From contig CAWAKB010000005.1 of the NCBI GenBank assembly GCA_963782555.1, forward strand, positions 930,001-994,000: a DNA stretch of 64,000 nucleotides, read 5' to 3'. The position numbers and the translations under genes were made by a program. Origin of the DNA: Hyphomicrobium_A sp963782555 (GTDB lineage Bacteria > Pseudomonadota > Alphaproteobacteria > Rhizobiales > Hyphomicrobiaceae). Positions 40,901-50,911 of this stretch are shown piece by piece. The stretch's first letter is position 1. Each line of letters opens with the position of its first letter. Under the pieces are notes generated by a model. The model ran no database searches, was not told where the DNA came from, and was given only the letters and a program-made list of their open reading frames with translations.

Positions 40901-42872
40901 AGCATTGAGATTGTCTCCATCAACGGCAGTACGCAGGGCAACGGCAACTCGGAAACCGGTCCCTCGGAGGATGTGATCTCGGCTGATGGCCGTTACGTCG
41001 TCTTTCATTCGTTTGCAGACAACTTGGCCGGCGAGGCAAACGGAACCGTCTCCGATGTCTTCCTCTATGACCGGACAACGGATGCGATTGAGCTCGTCTC
41101 AACCCCAGATGCCGGCGACAATGGTGCATCTTTTGATGCGACGATCTCGTCAGATGGCCGCTATGTTGCATTCACATCCGAGGCCAAACTGGATCCCCGC
41201 GACAGCAATAATTTCACCGACATCTACGTCTATGATCGCGTTACTCAAGAAACCGAGCTCGTCTCGATTACCGCCGGCGGTGTAATAGGAGATAGAGATT
41301 CCGCCACCGCTTCGATCTCTGCCGACGGCCGATATGTGACCTTCCACTCCGATGCTCAAACTTTCCTTCCCGATGGGGTGGTCGATAATGGCAATGCGGT
41401 ACCGGACGTCTACGTCTACGACCGACAGTTGGACACGCTTACATTGGTTTCGTCGACTCCCGACGGAACCGGAACGGGCAATGGCCAATCGCAGTTTGCC
41501 ACCATCTCCGCAAGCGGTTCTACAATCGCATTTGCGTCAGACGCCGTAAATCTCGGCATAACGTCGAACAACCAGCAGATCTATGCGACCGGCGATATAC
41601 GCTTCACTGTTGGCGACGATGACGTAACGCTCCTTAATCTGCTGGGCATTGGCGAGACCGTCTCGGGACTTGGCGGAAACGACACGATTACGGGCGGATC
41701 GGGCGATGACAGGATAAGTGGGGATGCTGGAGACGATATCCTGGCCGGCGGTGGCGGGAACGATACGCTAAACGGTGGCCAGGGAGCTGACGCTCTTGAA
41801 GGCGGTCCGGGAACAGATACTGCCCACTACAGCGGATCGAGCGCGCAATACGAGTTCCTTCGGCTACCCGATGATACTGTAAGCATTGTTGATCAGCGGA
41901 TGGGATCGCCCGACGGGGCTGATACTCTCGTCACAGTTGAACTGCTGCAGTTTTCTGACGGAACCTACTCATTGGATGAGTTGGTTCCGCCAGTGAACCT
42001 AACGGTCCCGCCCACGACCTCAACGGCGACGGGACCTCCGACATCCTCTGGCGCAACGACAGTGGCATCCTCACCGACTGGCTCATGGACAACGGCCAGT
42101 ACACGTATGCCTACGTATACACCGTCGAACGCAATGGGGCATCGCCGGCACCGGCGACTTTAACGGCGACGGCACCTCCGACATCCTCTGGCGCAACGAC
42201 AGCGGCACCTCACCGACTGGTCTGATGGACAACGGCCAATACACTGGGTCCGGCTATGGATACAGCGTCCACGGAATGGCGCGTCGCCGGCACAGGCGAC
42301 TTTAACGGCGACGGCGACCTCCGACATCCTGTGGCGCAACGACAGCGGCATCCTCACCGACTGGCTGATGGATAACGGCCAGTACAGAGGGTCCCGGATA
42401 CGGATACAGCATCGGCACCGACTGGCACGTCGTCGGCACCGGCGACTTCAACGGAGACGGCACCTCCGACATCCTATGGCGCAACGACAGCGGCATCCTC
42501 ACCGACTGGCTGATGGACAACGGCCAATACACTGGGTCCGGATACGGATACAGCATCGGCACCGACTGGCACGTCGTCGGCACCGGCGATTTCAACGGAG
42601 ACGGCACCTCCGACATCCTGTGGCGCAACGATAGCGGTGTCGTCACCGACTGGCTGATGAATGACGGCCAGTACACCGGCTCCGGCTATGGCTATAGCAT
42701 CTCGACCGATTGGCAGGTTGCCGCAACCGGCGACTACAATGGGGATGGCACAGACGACATCCTATGGCGCAACGACGATGGGACCGTTGCCACTTGGCTC
42801 ATGGCCGACGGTCAGTATACGGGCCTGGGATCCGGCTATAGCATCTCCAACGACTGGCATATCCAGGCTTAG
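34930..42872 (+). pseudogene. Exoprotein 2: giant CAP/RTX/FG-GAP/propeller protein (few frameshifts)
   Basis: The order of parts is as follows. FDASYYLNAHPDAAAAVASG occurs near 34970. A CAP/SCP-like domain (AEQNLLDLISGHSGAGTALQ) spans 35220-35600. RTX nonapeptides (GGNDQLIGGAGGDDLVAGPG) lie near 35730. Many FG-GAP units of the form ALGDLDGDGDLDAFVTN run from 36230 to 40020, interrupted by three cadherin/Big-like modules (TDTFTYTISDGNGG). A beta-propeller of PD40 type (ISADGRYVVFHSFADNLAG, VFLYDRTTDAIELVS) covers 40340-41580. A second RTX block (GGNDTITGGSGDDRISGDAG) lies at 41660-41830, and finally the DILWRN cassette. Frames change near 35640, near 38587 (GAACTC for GACTC) and in the cassette. 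Calcium-binding repeats and absence of a signal peptide fit type I export. Confidence 0.75.
42000..42872 (+). repeat. DILWRN cassette, copy B
   Basis: About six 144-base units. The last ~400 bases (42465-42872) appear identical to 52682-53089 in copy C, a constant offset of 10,217. The first half carries several indels. The downstream flank (CTTCGGGTCCGGCC) is also shared with copy C. Confidence 0.9.
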
Positions 42873-43231
42873 CGGGCTTGCTTCGGGTCCGGCCTGGCCC
42901 ACACCCGACGAATTGCCCGACCCCATTTACGAAGAACGAATGCAAGCGATGTCGCCGTGTCGCATCAGGTCCAGGTGTGAGCTTGGCGTCCCCGGAGGAG
43001 GCGTGCGTCACAGGGTGAGGTCGCAATTCGCCCACTGCTGGAGTACAAAGCGTCAGAATTGTTTGGGTCGTAAGATCCAAGGGCGAGAAGCCAAGGTCTA
43101 ATATTTCTTGGCCCGGTTGATTTGTCGATCGTGTTCGCTTCAACTTTACAATTTTGAACCCGCCTCATTTAGCAATTGGCGCAGCAAAAATGGTGTGATC
43201 TTATTCAGGGATGACGCCGGTCGGGGTGGCG
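42873..43231. other. Intergenic, no gene seen
   Basis: The first 60 bases resemble the flanks after copies C and D of the cassette. The rest has no gene-like frame. It separates two convergent genes. Confidence 0.5.
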
Positions 43232-44089
43232 TCACAAAGCTCTTATCATTGTAGATTTTACTAAACTGATCGACGAACGCAGGTGGGCCCAGGGTTGGCT
43301 ACGCTTATAATACCGACAGTTGGCGCAATTTTCTGGCGTAAGCTCTGCGTCGTTCTGAAGTGACCATGTCCAAGGCAACTCCGCTATCAGCTTCAATCGA
43401 TGCTTCGATGACGCCATGCATTTCTCATCCGTCGTCCAACATTTGACGCCCTTAAAATCCACGGCACCATTCGTTCCGTAGAACCAGAAACCATGGTCGT
43501 GAGAACCGCACGGTGAATAGTAGTTGTCGTGATTATTGAAGTAGAACCCATCTTGTTTCAGCAAGCGAGCAATGGCGTCAAAGGCGGACGGCAGATCACC
43601 AATATGTTCAGTGACCGTGTTCGAAAATACGAGATCGAACTTGGCACCCTTGTTCAGCCGCATTGCCTCCCAACTCTGGATGCTCGCCTGCGAAAAGGAA
43701 AGGCCGGGGAGCGATCTCACCCTGGCCGGTAGAGCGTCGGCGGTAGTCCAACTGTCAACGGCAACAACCGCCTCGGCCCCCTTCAGAAGCATAGCAACCG
43801 AAAATGCGCAATCCCCCGCCTCCCAATCCAGAACGACTTTGCCTTCGTATGCACTCGTCGGGAGCACCCCGACCCTTTCGAAAAGCTCAAGCTCGGCTAG
43901 TCGCATCCGCACGCGATCCGTTATGCGGCCGGAACTGATCCAAGAATTGCTTGTCAAGCGTCGAACTCTTGTCATTATAAGGAAACGCTTAGTGGTGGCC
44001 GAGGTTCGGCTCTTGCTCCCGGTCCCCCTGAGGGCCTTCGCCCCCATCGCAAGGATACGCTCCCCGATTTCAGCGCGATGATCGGACAC
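43232..44089 (-). CDS. SAM-dependent methyltransferase (class I)
   Basis: The 285-residue frame is intact. An N-terminal basic region is followed by the Rossmann core: motif I is YEGKVVLDWEAGDCAFSVAM (GxG replaced by EAGD), then AVVAVDSW, FDLVFSNTVTEHIGDLPSAF and ARLLKQDGFYFNNHD. The C-terminal part contains DHGFWFYGTNGAVDFKG and a CANC pair. It resembles methyltransferases found in polysaccharide or glycopeptide clusters. It is the last gene of a minus-strand group with FkbM, sulfotransferase and glycosyltransferase genes, so a surface-glycan substrate is likely. About 320 bases separate it from the FkbM stop; an open frame of unknown value (44070-44429) covers that gap. Confidence 0.82.
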   Translation of the reverse strand: MSDHRAEIGERILAMGAKALRGTGSKSRTSATTKRFLIMTRVRRLTSNSWISSGRITDRVRMRLAELELFERVGVLPTSAYEGKVVLDWEAGDCAFSVAMLLKGAEAVVAVDSWTTADALPARVRSLPGLSFSQASIQSWEAMRLNKGAKFDLVFSNTVTEHIGDLPSAFDAIARLLKQDGFYFNNHDNYYSPCGSHDHGFWFYGTNGAVDFKGVKCWTTDEKCMASSKHRLKLIAELPWTWSLQNDAELTPENCANCRYYKRSQPWAHLRSSISLVKSTMIRAL

Positions 44090-44409
44090 ATGGCGGACCG
44101 CAAACCTCGCAGTCGCCTACGGCCACAAGAAGACAATACGGACCTTTTAAACCGGTGGAGACGACGCGTCCAGAAGCGGAGCGACGATGCCAAGTTGCCA
44201 GCCAACTCGCACCGATTATGGCCCGAAGGGAGCGAGCCTTGCCGACACATTCGAACGCCGTAGCACGTCGATGAACCGTCACATCAAACGTCAGAAGAGT
44301 CTGCCCCTCAATCGTTAGGTTGGGCGCGTTGGCTTTCCCGGAGGAATCATAGCCTGCGTGCCACTTTGCGTGCCGCTCTGGGGAAAGCGCCACGAGATTG
44401 CGCTCCCCA

Positions 44410-45148
44410 TCAGTTGCGCCTGGTGCCATATCTCTCCTGCCCCAAAAGATCGTCGATCGCCTGCTTCGCGGCATGATCCCTGATACGAACCAGAACCGGC
44501 CTGTATTTCTGGATTAGTCTCAGTCCCCACGCAAAACTGCCGTCTCGTGTCCTTCAAAATCGACCTTAATCGCACAGATTGAAACCAGCGGTTTCAACCG
44601 GGATCGCACTGGAATTCAGAAAATGCGGACGTCGATCGCGCGGGTCCATAAGCGCGTCAAGCACAATGCTGGTGGCACCCTCGGTGTGATCCACATCCGC
44701 GCGATCAAGCCGCTCTCCGGGGGAAAGTGTGTATAACCCGAAGGCATGCGGCAAAGAGATCGTCGCAGCTTCGTCCGAGACCGCCAAGTTGGCGGCAACA
44801 ACCCTTGTATCGAGTTTATTCCACAAGACGTTCCTGGCCAAACGGCCGTAGGTCATTGTTGACGGCTCGAATGCAATCGCCTTCACATCAGGCCTGATCT
44901 TAGCGGCAACGAGTGAGTAAAGTCCTGCAAACGCGCCGACTATCCAGCACTGTTGCGTTGGCTGGAGCAGAAGACACCGCAAATGCCCACAATCTCAAAC
45001 TCTCCTGCTCATCAAACTCTCCGTCGCATATCTGGGCAGTGATCGGATTGTTGAATACCTAAAGATCGTCGAAGCATTCTATTAGAACTTTTCGCCCAGC
45101 GAACAACAACTCTGAGACCACGAACTTGCGACGGTTGGCTTTGGTCAT
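44410..45148 (-). pseudogene. FkbM family methyltransferase, frameshifted
   Basis: The start at 45148 gives MTKANRRKFVVSELLFAGRK. After corrections it continues ITAQICDGEFDEQESLRLW, then ATVLD-VGAFAGLYSLVAAK (motif I), VKAIAFEPSTMTYGRLARN and AANLAVSDEA. The FkbM hallmark IKVDFEGHETAVLRGD follows, then RPVLVRIRDHAAKQ and the stop at 44410. Full length is about 245 residues. Frame changes lie near 45065, 44945 (an extra A after GTGCTGGAT), 44580 and 44515. FkbM enzymes O-methylate sugars or hydroxyls. Its ATG overlaps the stop of the upstream 89-residue frame by four bases. Confidence 0.78.
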
Positions 45149-45414
45149 CGTTCTCCGTGCCGATGCCGAAACAGGTCGTGAATGGTTCGCCAGCTCAATT
45201 TGAAATTGACAACTGCATATGCTCTGTCCGACATCGTGACCTGTTTAGGCTTTGGCGATTCAAGGCGTGACGGCGCCTCGAATGTGCACGATACCAAGGG
45301 CGCCTGCACAAGTGCATGGTGGATAGAGCTGTTGGATACCATCACTGCCTTCTTACTTATTGGACAAATTGTCAGGCGGGGAGCACAATTTCCCATATCA
45401 AGCCGTTGCTTCAC
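45145..45414 (-). CDS. Unrecognised 89-aa frame in the glycan operon
   Basis: A GTG start overlaps the sulfotransferase stop as GTGA, and the TGA stop overlaps the FkbM start as ATGA. Four-base overlaps at both ends are typical of translationally coupled operon genes. The sequence (MKQRLDMGNCAPRLTICPIS, later YAVVNFKLSWRTIHDLF) matches no family I know and may itself contain an indel. Treat as tentative. Confidence 0.35.
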   Translation of the reverse strand: MKQRLDMGNCAPRLTICPISKKAVMVSNSSIHHALVQAPLVSCTFEAPSRLESPKPKQVTMSDRAYAVVNFKLSWRTIHDLFRHRHGER

Positions 45415-46272
45415 CCGTTAGCGTGTAGGCTATGACACAGAACCGATGCTGGAGCCGGACTGCCTTGCTCAAGCATCCATTCGTTCCCGGTCCCAACGAG
45501 GGTGTCCGTGATCTCTGCATAGTTCTCGATTGATTGTTCTAGTCTGCGCGGGGCTTGTTTGACAACGGGTCGGCCTCCTGCGGTCAGAGGCTTTACGCCG
45601 AACACAGTCGAAATCCTCGCCGCCCATTCAGCGGCCAACATGCCGTCGCCATCAAACATCTGCGAAGTACCCCAAAGTAATGCAATTGGAAGAGCCGGAA
45701 AGCCATTCCGCCAGCTGCGCCTGCTCTTTTCGATGCGAGTCCAATAAAATGTAATAGGTAGGTCGGATCGACAAAATATAATCAACTGCGTGATACCGAT
45801 CCGAGGACGTGCGCCAATGCGATGATTTGACTTCGGCCAAACGACTGGGAAACAAACACTTCCACCAGAGTCATGCGTGTCAGGTGTATTATGGGCGCCC
45901 CTAAGACGCGGGCATAGTGCAAAATACCAAAGGACACCCCAAAGGTTCGTGCCAGCCGCCATTGAGATGATGTAGGCTGTTGCACGAATGTTGATCGGGA
46001 ATGACGCCGGAACCGTCTTCATGAGCAAGGAATGACGTGTAGTTGGCTTCGTTGCTGTCTGGTAATACGGCTCTCTCGTCCGCTAATATCCTGGCCGACA
46101 GATGCGTAAAGTAGTTGCCTTCGCGGCCAAAATTGGCCGGATGAAAAATCTCGGAAAAGTACCTTAGTTGTGGGTGCTGACTGAGTACCGTGACGTCTGC
46201 TCCCTTCTAACACCTTGACGATGTAATAAGTAACCCAAAGGGGATGCTTACACTCGGGTCACTCGTAGTCAT
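45411..46272 (-). pseudogene. Sulfotransferase (Stf0/NodH-like), frameshifted
   Basis: The ATG at 46272 begins MTTSDPSVSIPFGLLITSSR, equivalent to the PAPS 5'-phosphosulfate loop region. After an indel it continues TVLSQHPQLRYFSEIFHPAN, NYFTHLSARIL, then PIIHLTRMTLVEVFVSQSFG, the typical 3'-phosphate-binding LxR/S region, and ends with AARISTVFGVKPLTAGGRP and QSIENYAEITDTLVGT. Frame changes lie near 46210, 46020, 45880 and 45720. About 287 residues in full. It would sulfate a carbohydrate using PAPS. It heads a coupled set with the 89-residue frame and FkbM. Confidence 0.7.
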
Positions 46273-46368
46273 TAGTTGGCAGGCTCCAACGTGGGTTTTC
46301 TTCATACACCAGAGAACATTGCGCAATGGCAAAAACAAGACGACCCACATCGTTTGTGGGCATAGCGC

Positions 46369-48587
46369 TTAGATCTTCCAGAATGAGCGTAAAAAGCGTG
46401 CTGCTGCCCCTTCCATCACGGAGAAGGGCATCAACGCCTGAAAGCTCGCTTCGATTGGATTTCCCGAAGCATCAACCAGCGCAACGGCTTTGTCGGATGC
46501 TTCCATGAACTTTACCACTGTGGTTTTTTCCCATAGGTAGTACTCCATAGGGCGTTTGGCGAAAAAAAGTGCATTTGCGCCGCCCCCGTTGGCCTTTCCG
46601 TCCTCGGAATGTGCGACTTCCACGGTCGTACGTGTGTCGTAGGCTGCAACGAGCGAGAGTTTAACCCCCGCAATTCTGCATGATGCTTCGCCAATACGCT
46701 ATCAAAGTGGCTTCTGAAATGCTGCTGCTCCGCATTCGAGATGACCTCCAGCCGAACATCACACGATCGCTGACTATATAGCGGTGGCCAGCCGCACACG
46801 CTCGCATGTGGAAATCCCAGTCAACATACCGATCAAGCGTCTCATCAAGCCCAGGTCGGCAACAGCCGAACGCCGCCCTATCATCTCGATCGCTCCAAGT
46901 AGGTTGTGAACCACTCCGCTGTTCAGCGCCTCTCCAATGCGTACGTTGTCGACGTAGAAGGGGTGATCATCCGAGGTCCGCCCCTCAAAGACGAACTGAA
47001 GAACAACGAAGTCGTAATCCGGCTCCGCCTCCAACGCTTGCACTGCGTCGCTCAGGAACGTCGCATCAATTGTGGCACCAGCTCTGGACATGAATTCCGT
47101 CTGAACCTCTCGCAAACCGCGATTGCAGAGTGCGGCTACGCCACCATTGAAGCCGAGACTGATGATCTTCAATCGACCTTCACACGCGAGTGTCGAACCC
47201 TTGATACGTTCGAGCACTGCAGCTCCGTCCGGAGCACTCGGCGAAAGCGCAAGCACCAGAATGACGTTGATGTCCAGCTTGTCCACTAGCACCGCGGAAC
47301 GTACAGTATCAAGGGGATCACCAAACTCATCGCCGATCGCCACAACGATTGAAAGGGCACCTCGCGTCGCAGGCGAACGCTTGCTCGAACTCTTGCCGGC
47401 GACACGGCACCAATAGGGTACTGCAGGAGGTGTCAAGGTGACGCCCTCCTGGCTTATGCTCTGTCTCCTCAGCCACAAGTCTCGCAGGAGGCCAGCAAGC
47501 CCGTCCGCAGAACCGTCAAAGGTTTCGCAGTTGACCCCCTGCTGCCACGGGGTGCCCGGTCCAAATGCCGGATTGACCCAGTTTAGCACCACCAAAGCGC
47601 CAAGCTTGCTGGCTTCATGCGCCGCAAGACAGAAGCTCTCGTGTGCGGATGGGGAAAATGAAAAAGGATCCGCGGAGGAGGGTCTCGCGAAGCTGGTTGG
47701 AGCCCTTCTCCACGATCCGTATCCTTCCGATCAGATCCTTCGGAATGAGACCCTCGCAGTGGCGGCCCAGTTCGTCATCGATGACATGAGCGAGCAAGAG
47801 CGCTTCGCCCTTGAACTCTGGAACCGCCTTCATGAATGCAACGGCCGCATTGACAAACACGTGAGGACGCTTGAACCACTGAACCTTGCTCGTGAATACA
47901 AGCGGCGTGTGTTCGTCAAACAGTCTATCCCGCTTAGCGAGATCCGGCGCTACGAGCACCGGAGGATGCTCTATGACGCATTTCTCGAGCCAGGGTTCCG
48001 GAAACCTGAAATACGCCGCGACGTCGTCGACCACGGACCGAAGATGCCCCACAACGATATCCGCATCTGCAAGGGCCTTCCGCTCCGTGTCCGCCACGAA
48101 AAGGTTGCGCCAATCTGGTGGACGATGATCACTCCTTCGGAGCACTGCCTCGGTGCTATGAAGGCGCACCGCGATGACTGAATGCAGGAATGCCCGGCCC
48201 AGACGTTTTTCTTGAAGTGTTGCCAACGCGGCGCCACCAAAATCAGGAAATTCGATTACATCGAACGGGCCGACCCGGTGTTCAATGTTGCAGAGGGCAC
48301 GCATAAGCTGAAACGATTGCCACTGCCGATTTAAAAACAAACGCACGTTCCGGCGGAAATTCCGCGCCGTCTTCTTCCACGATGGCCCATTCATTGGCAT
48401 TGAAAAAGCGGCAATTTGGAAACACTCGGAGGAACAGCCGCTCGGTCAGGCTTTCGTCGCCATACCACAGAATTGAAATCTCGCTGTCCGTGCAATCGCC
48501 GTAGGTCTTGAGAAGGTTGTGGACCAAAACTCCTATGCCCCCTGCCGTAAATGGCTTGAGCTCCCACGTGGCAATACAAAGGCGCAA
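46369..48587 (-). pseudogene. GT4-GT2 bifunctional glycosyltransferase, frameshifted
   Basis: The product starts MRLCIATWELKPFTAGGIGV, the GT-B family 4 entry with its Gly-rich acceptor loop. It continues GPFDVIEFPDFGGAALATLQ, VFTSKVQWFKRPHVFVNAAV (donor domain), IGRIRIVEKGSNQLRETLLR and FIFPSAHESFCLAAHEA. After a frame change near 47650 it goes on SKLGALVVLNWVNPAF. A family 2-like domain follows (ALSIVVAIGDEFGDPLDTV, FNGGVAALCNRGLREV, then a C-terminal region to 46369). Further frame changes are near 48340, 46800 and 46640. Corrected length is about 740 residues. Two fused sugar transferases suggest synthesis of a repeated disaccharide, but linkage is unknown. Confidence 0.7.
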
Positions 48588-48612
48588 CGCAACACACCTC
48601 CTTGCCGAAACA

Positions 48613-49816
48613 TCAGAGCTCTAGAAACTCGCCATACCGCTCTCGCGAGACAGCAGTTAGCTGTTCAACGTAGTTAGCAATAATCCCCTTGAGCTCGCCG
48701 TTCCCCATCGTCCTCAAGTAGTCCAAGCGATTGCTTATGTCCTTGGCACTGAATGTATTCTCAATGGTGCTGAGGGTCGTAAACGGGTGCTTCTCCAGCG
48801 CATCGAGAAAGAGGCGACTGGTGACCACCATCGCCCCCGCAGCGAGCGCCTCTAGATCCACCATGGGATGACAATCAATTGTGGTGACATTTACCGACAC
48901 ATCCACGTCGTGCAGAAACGCTAGGTGCCTGTCGTGGCCGGTATAGGGGATCCGCCGACATCTTCTTTTCAGCAATGGTATTGCGCCCCGCACATTCGCA
49001 TAATGCAAGACCTCGTTTATGGAGCACGACAAAGCGGCTCCGACCAGGCTTGTATGGAGGTTTTTGCGGATATCGGTAAACGCCGGCACCAGTGCGATCG
49101 TATGCTCTCCTGCAAAAGCCGGCAGGAGGCGCCCACGACCAGTGATGGGGGGGCTGTTGAGCAGCATTGGCTCATAGGTGGATGGAAAGATGTCTTCCAT
49201 GCCGCCCTTCAACATATGGGCCCGGCGGAAGCGCCCCTGCTTGCAGGCGGCCATGGCGCGCTCGAAGTACAGCACCTCCGGCTTCCATACAAGTTGCGAA
49301 AGGTTTCCATGCCAAACAAGGTAACAAGCGGCGCCTGAGCTGCTCACCGCTCTCAAGATGCGGTCTGCTGCATAAGAATATCCGTGAAAAACGACCTTCT
49401 TAGCACCCCAGTCTTGAAAGGTGAGACATCACCGCTATCACATCTCTGTGCCGGATATCTCGGTCAAGCGGCAGCGCGATCTTGTGTCCTGGTTGCGTAC
49501 CGGCAGCTGAGCGGATGCCATGCCAGGCCTGATGAAAGACATGCACAACCGATGCGAACTGGCCATCTCCGTCGGTCGTCGCGTACCGACGGTCCGCGTA
49601 CGCGTCAAATTCAATTGTGGATGATAGGCGGCGTGGAGCTGCTGGGTCTGGCTCATGTTCGTCCAACATGTCGTCGGATTGGGGTTGCGGAACGAGACCG
49701 TTGAGCTCGCGGACCAGACGCCAGCGAGTAAGCCAATGCAGCTCATCGGTCTGAGTGTCTGCCGTGCCCTCACTCTGAGTTCTAATGCCCTCCCTAGAGC
49801 AATAAGCAATACGCAT
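48613..49816 (-). pseudogene. Glycosyltransferase-like protein, one frameshift
   Basis: The ATG at 49816 has GGGGG five bases upstream and gives MRIAYCSREGIRTQSEGTAD. The frame changes near 49425 and then reads KKVVFHGYSYAADRILRAV, YLVWHGNLSQLVWKPEV, MLKGGMEDIFPSTYEPMLLN, HTIALVPAFTDIRKNLHTSL and DCHPMVDLEALAAGAMVVTS. The last resembles the donor-side E-x-A/G loop of GT-B enzymes. Corrected length is about 400 residues. It stops 26 bases before the GT4-GT2 gene start and is probably the first gene of that minus-strand operon. Confidence 0.6.
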
Positions 49817-50584
49817 TTTACCCCCAACCACTCAATTCTCACTCCTCCGACGCCTCATCGACCCATTAATGCGCAGCAACCAAGACGATGGGGCCCAGTT
49901 GGAGCCTCAAGAAAATAGCCGCGCCTAAGATAGCAATCTAGCGCAATAAATTGGCGCGGGGCAGCCGGGATTCGTGCCTGGTTAAGCGGGCGGATCTCTC
50001 CGGCACTCTGAAGACACACGGAAAGGCAGGTCAATCGTCCCGCCAGCGGTGACAACGGTGAATATTTCCAAGAAGGTTGGCGTCGCAGACCTAGACGACA
50101 ATTAGATGGCGGCGCCGCGTGCCTCGTAGCCCGATGGCCTCGCGGCGGGATGGTCCCGGTCCCGGATCGCGCTTGATGATGAATGGCCGTTCAGCACCCA
50201 TCCATGGCGACCGCCTTCGCGTGGTACTTGGAATCCCGTTGTTGCGAGGCGGCGCCGTTCTGACGATGTGCTGCGCGCAAGTTAGCCACCCCCCTTCGCG
50301 CACCAAGCAAGCGAGAGAGCGCCCCCGGCATATCGGCATCGGCACGCACATGACTGGGTTTTCTGTCCCCTCGTCGAGGCCCGCCGGCACCAACGCGCGG
50401 TTCCCGCACACCGCCGCCCGAAACCAAATTGATCTTGTCAGGGCTATAGGTTATCTTTAAATACATCTGACCGCGATCGTTTCCCCCAATGACGCGGTAT
50501 CATTTTTGAGAGGGGTGGACCGCGCGCGGAATGCGCCGCAGCCACAGTACTTTTTTAGTTTTTGTCCATTTTGGGAAGATGCAC
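49817..50584. other. Divergent intergenic stretch, no gene seen
   Basis: The stretch lies between the minus-strand glycan operon and the plus-strand exoprotein 3 unit, so promoters for both are expected here. Open frames on the minus strand (50091-50466) are Arg/Gly/Pro-rich and match nothing I recognise; one may be transposase debris. No clear -35/-10 pair stood out. Confidence 0.4.
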
Positions 50585-50911
50585 ATGGCGGGGGCGCCCA
50601 AATTTGGACTTGAGATCCACGTCAACACCACAACCACCTATGCACAGCACGAGCCCGTCGTCACGAAACTAAGTGACTGCCGCTTCGTCGGCGTCTGGTC
50701 GGATCAAAGTGAAAGTGGACCGGGGGTGCTGGCATTGAAAACCGTGACCCCACGATATGGACGCTCTCCTTTATTCATCTACGGCTACAGACCTGTAGAG
50801 CTGCACGATCAAATATTCTGTCCCGAAGAACGAGGGAAGAAACCACTGGTCAACGCGGTAACGTCCGGGTTGCCACAGCTTATTGCTTGGCCTTGGGAGA
50901 CTTTGTCATGA
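50585..50911 (+). CDS. Small protein with exoprotein-type VNTTT repeat
   Basis: A 108-residue frame starts at the ATG at 50585 (GGAAG seven bases upstream). It contains EIHVNTTTTYAQHEPVVTKL followed by FVGVWSDQSESGPGVLA, the FxVNT-x-Q-xP-x-FVVxW pattern found repeated in type I-secreted proteins. Only one repeat is present. The stop overlaps the start of exoprotein 3 as ATGA, so the two are translationally coupled. It may be a detached N-terminal module of exoprotein 3, or a small exported companion. Confidence 0.5.
   Translation: MAGAPKFGLEIHVNTTTTYAQHEPVVTKLSDCRFVGVWSDQSESGPGVLALKTVTPRYGRSPLFIYGYRPVELHDQIFCPEERGKKPLVNAVTSGLPQLIAWPWETLS

Noticed and set aside
44070..44429. 119-codon minus-strand frame between FkbM and the methyltransferase
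   Set aside because: It is open, but overlaps both neighbours, has no good ribosome binding site and matches no family; kept only as a remark.
50091..50466. Minus-strand frames between the glycan operon and exoprotein 3 as a transposase
   Set aside because: A faint transposase-like phrase (HAKAVAMDG) is not enough; no DDE motif, terminal repeats or continuous similarity could be read.
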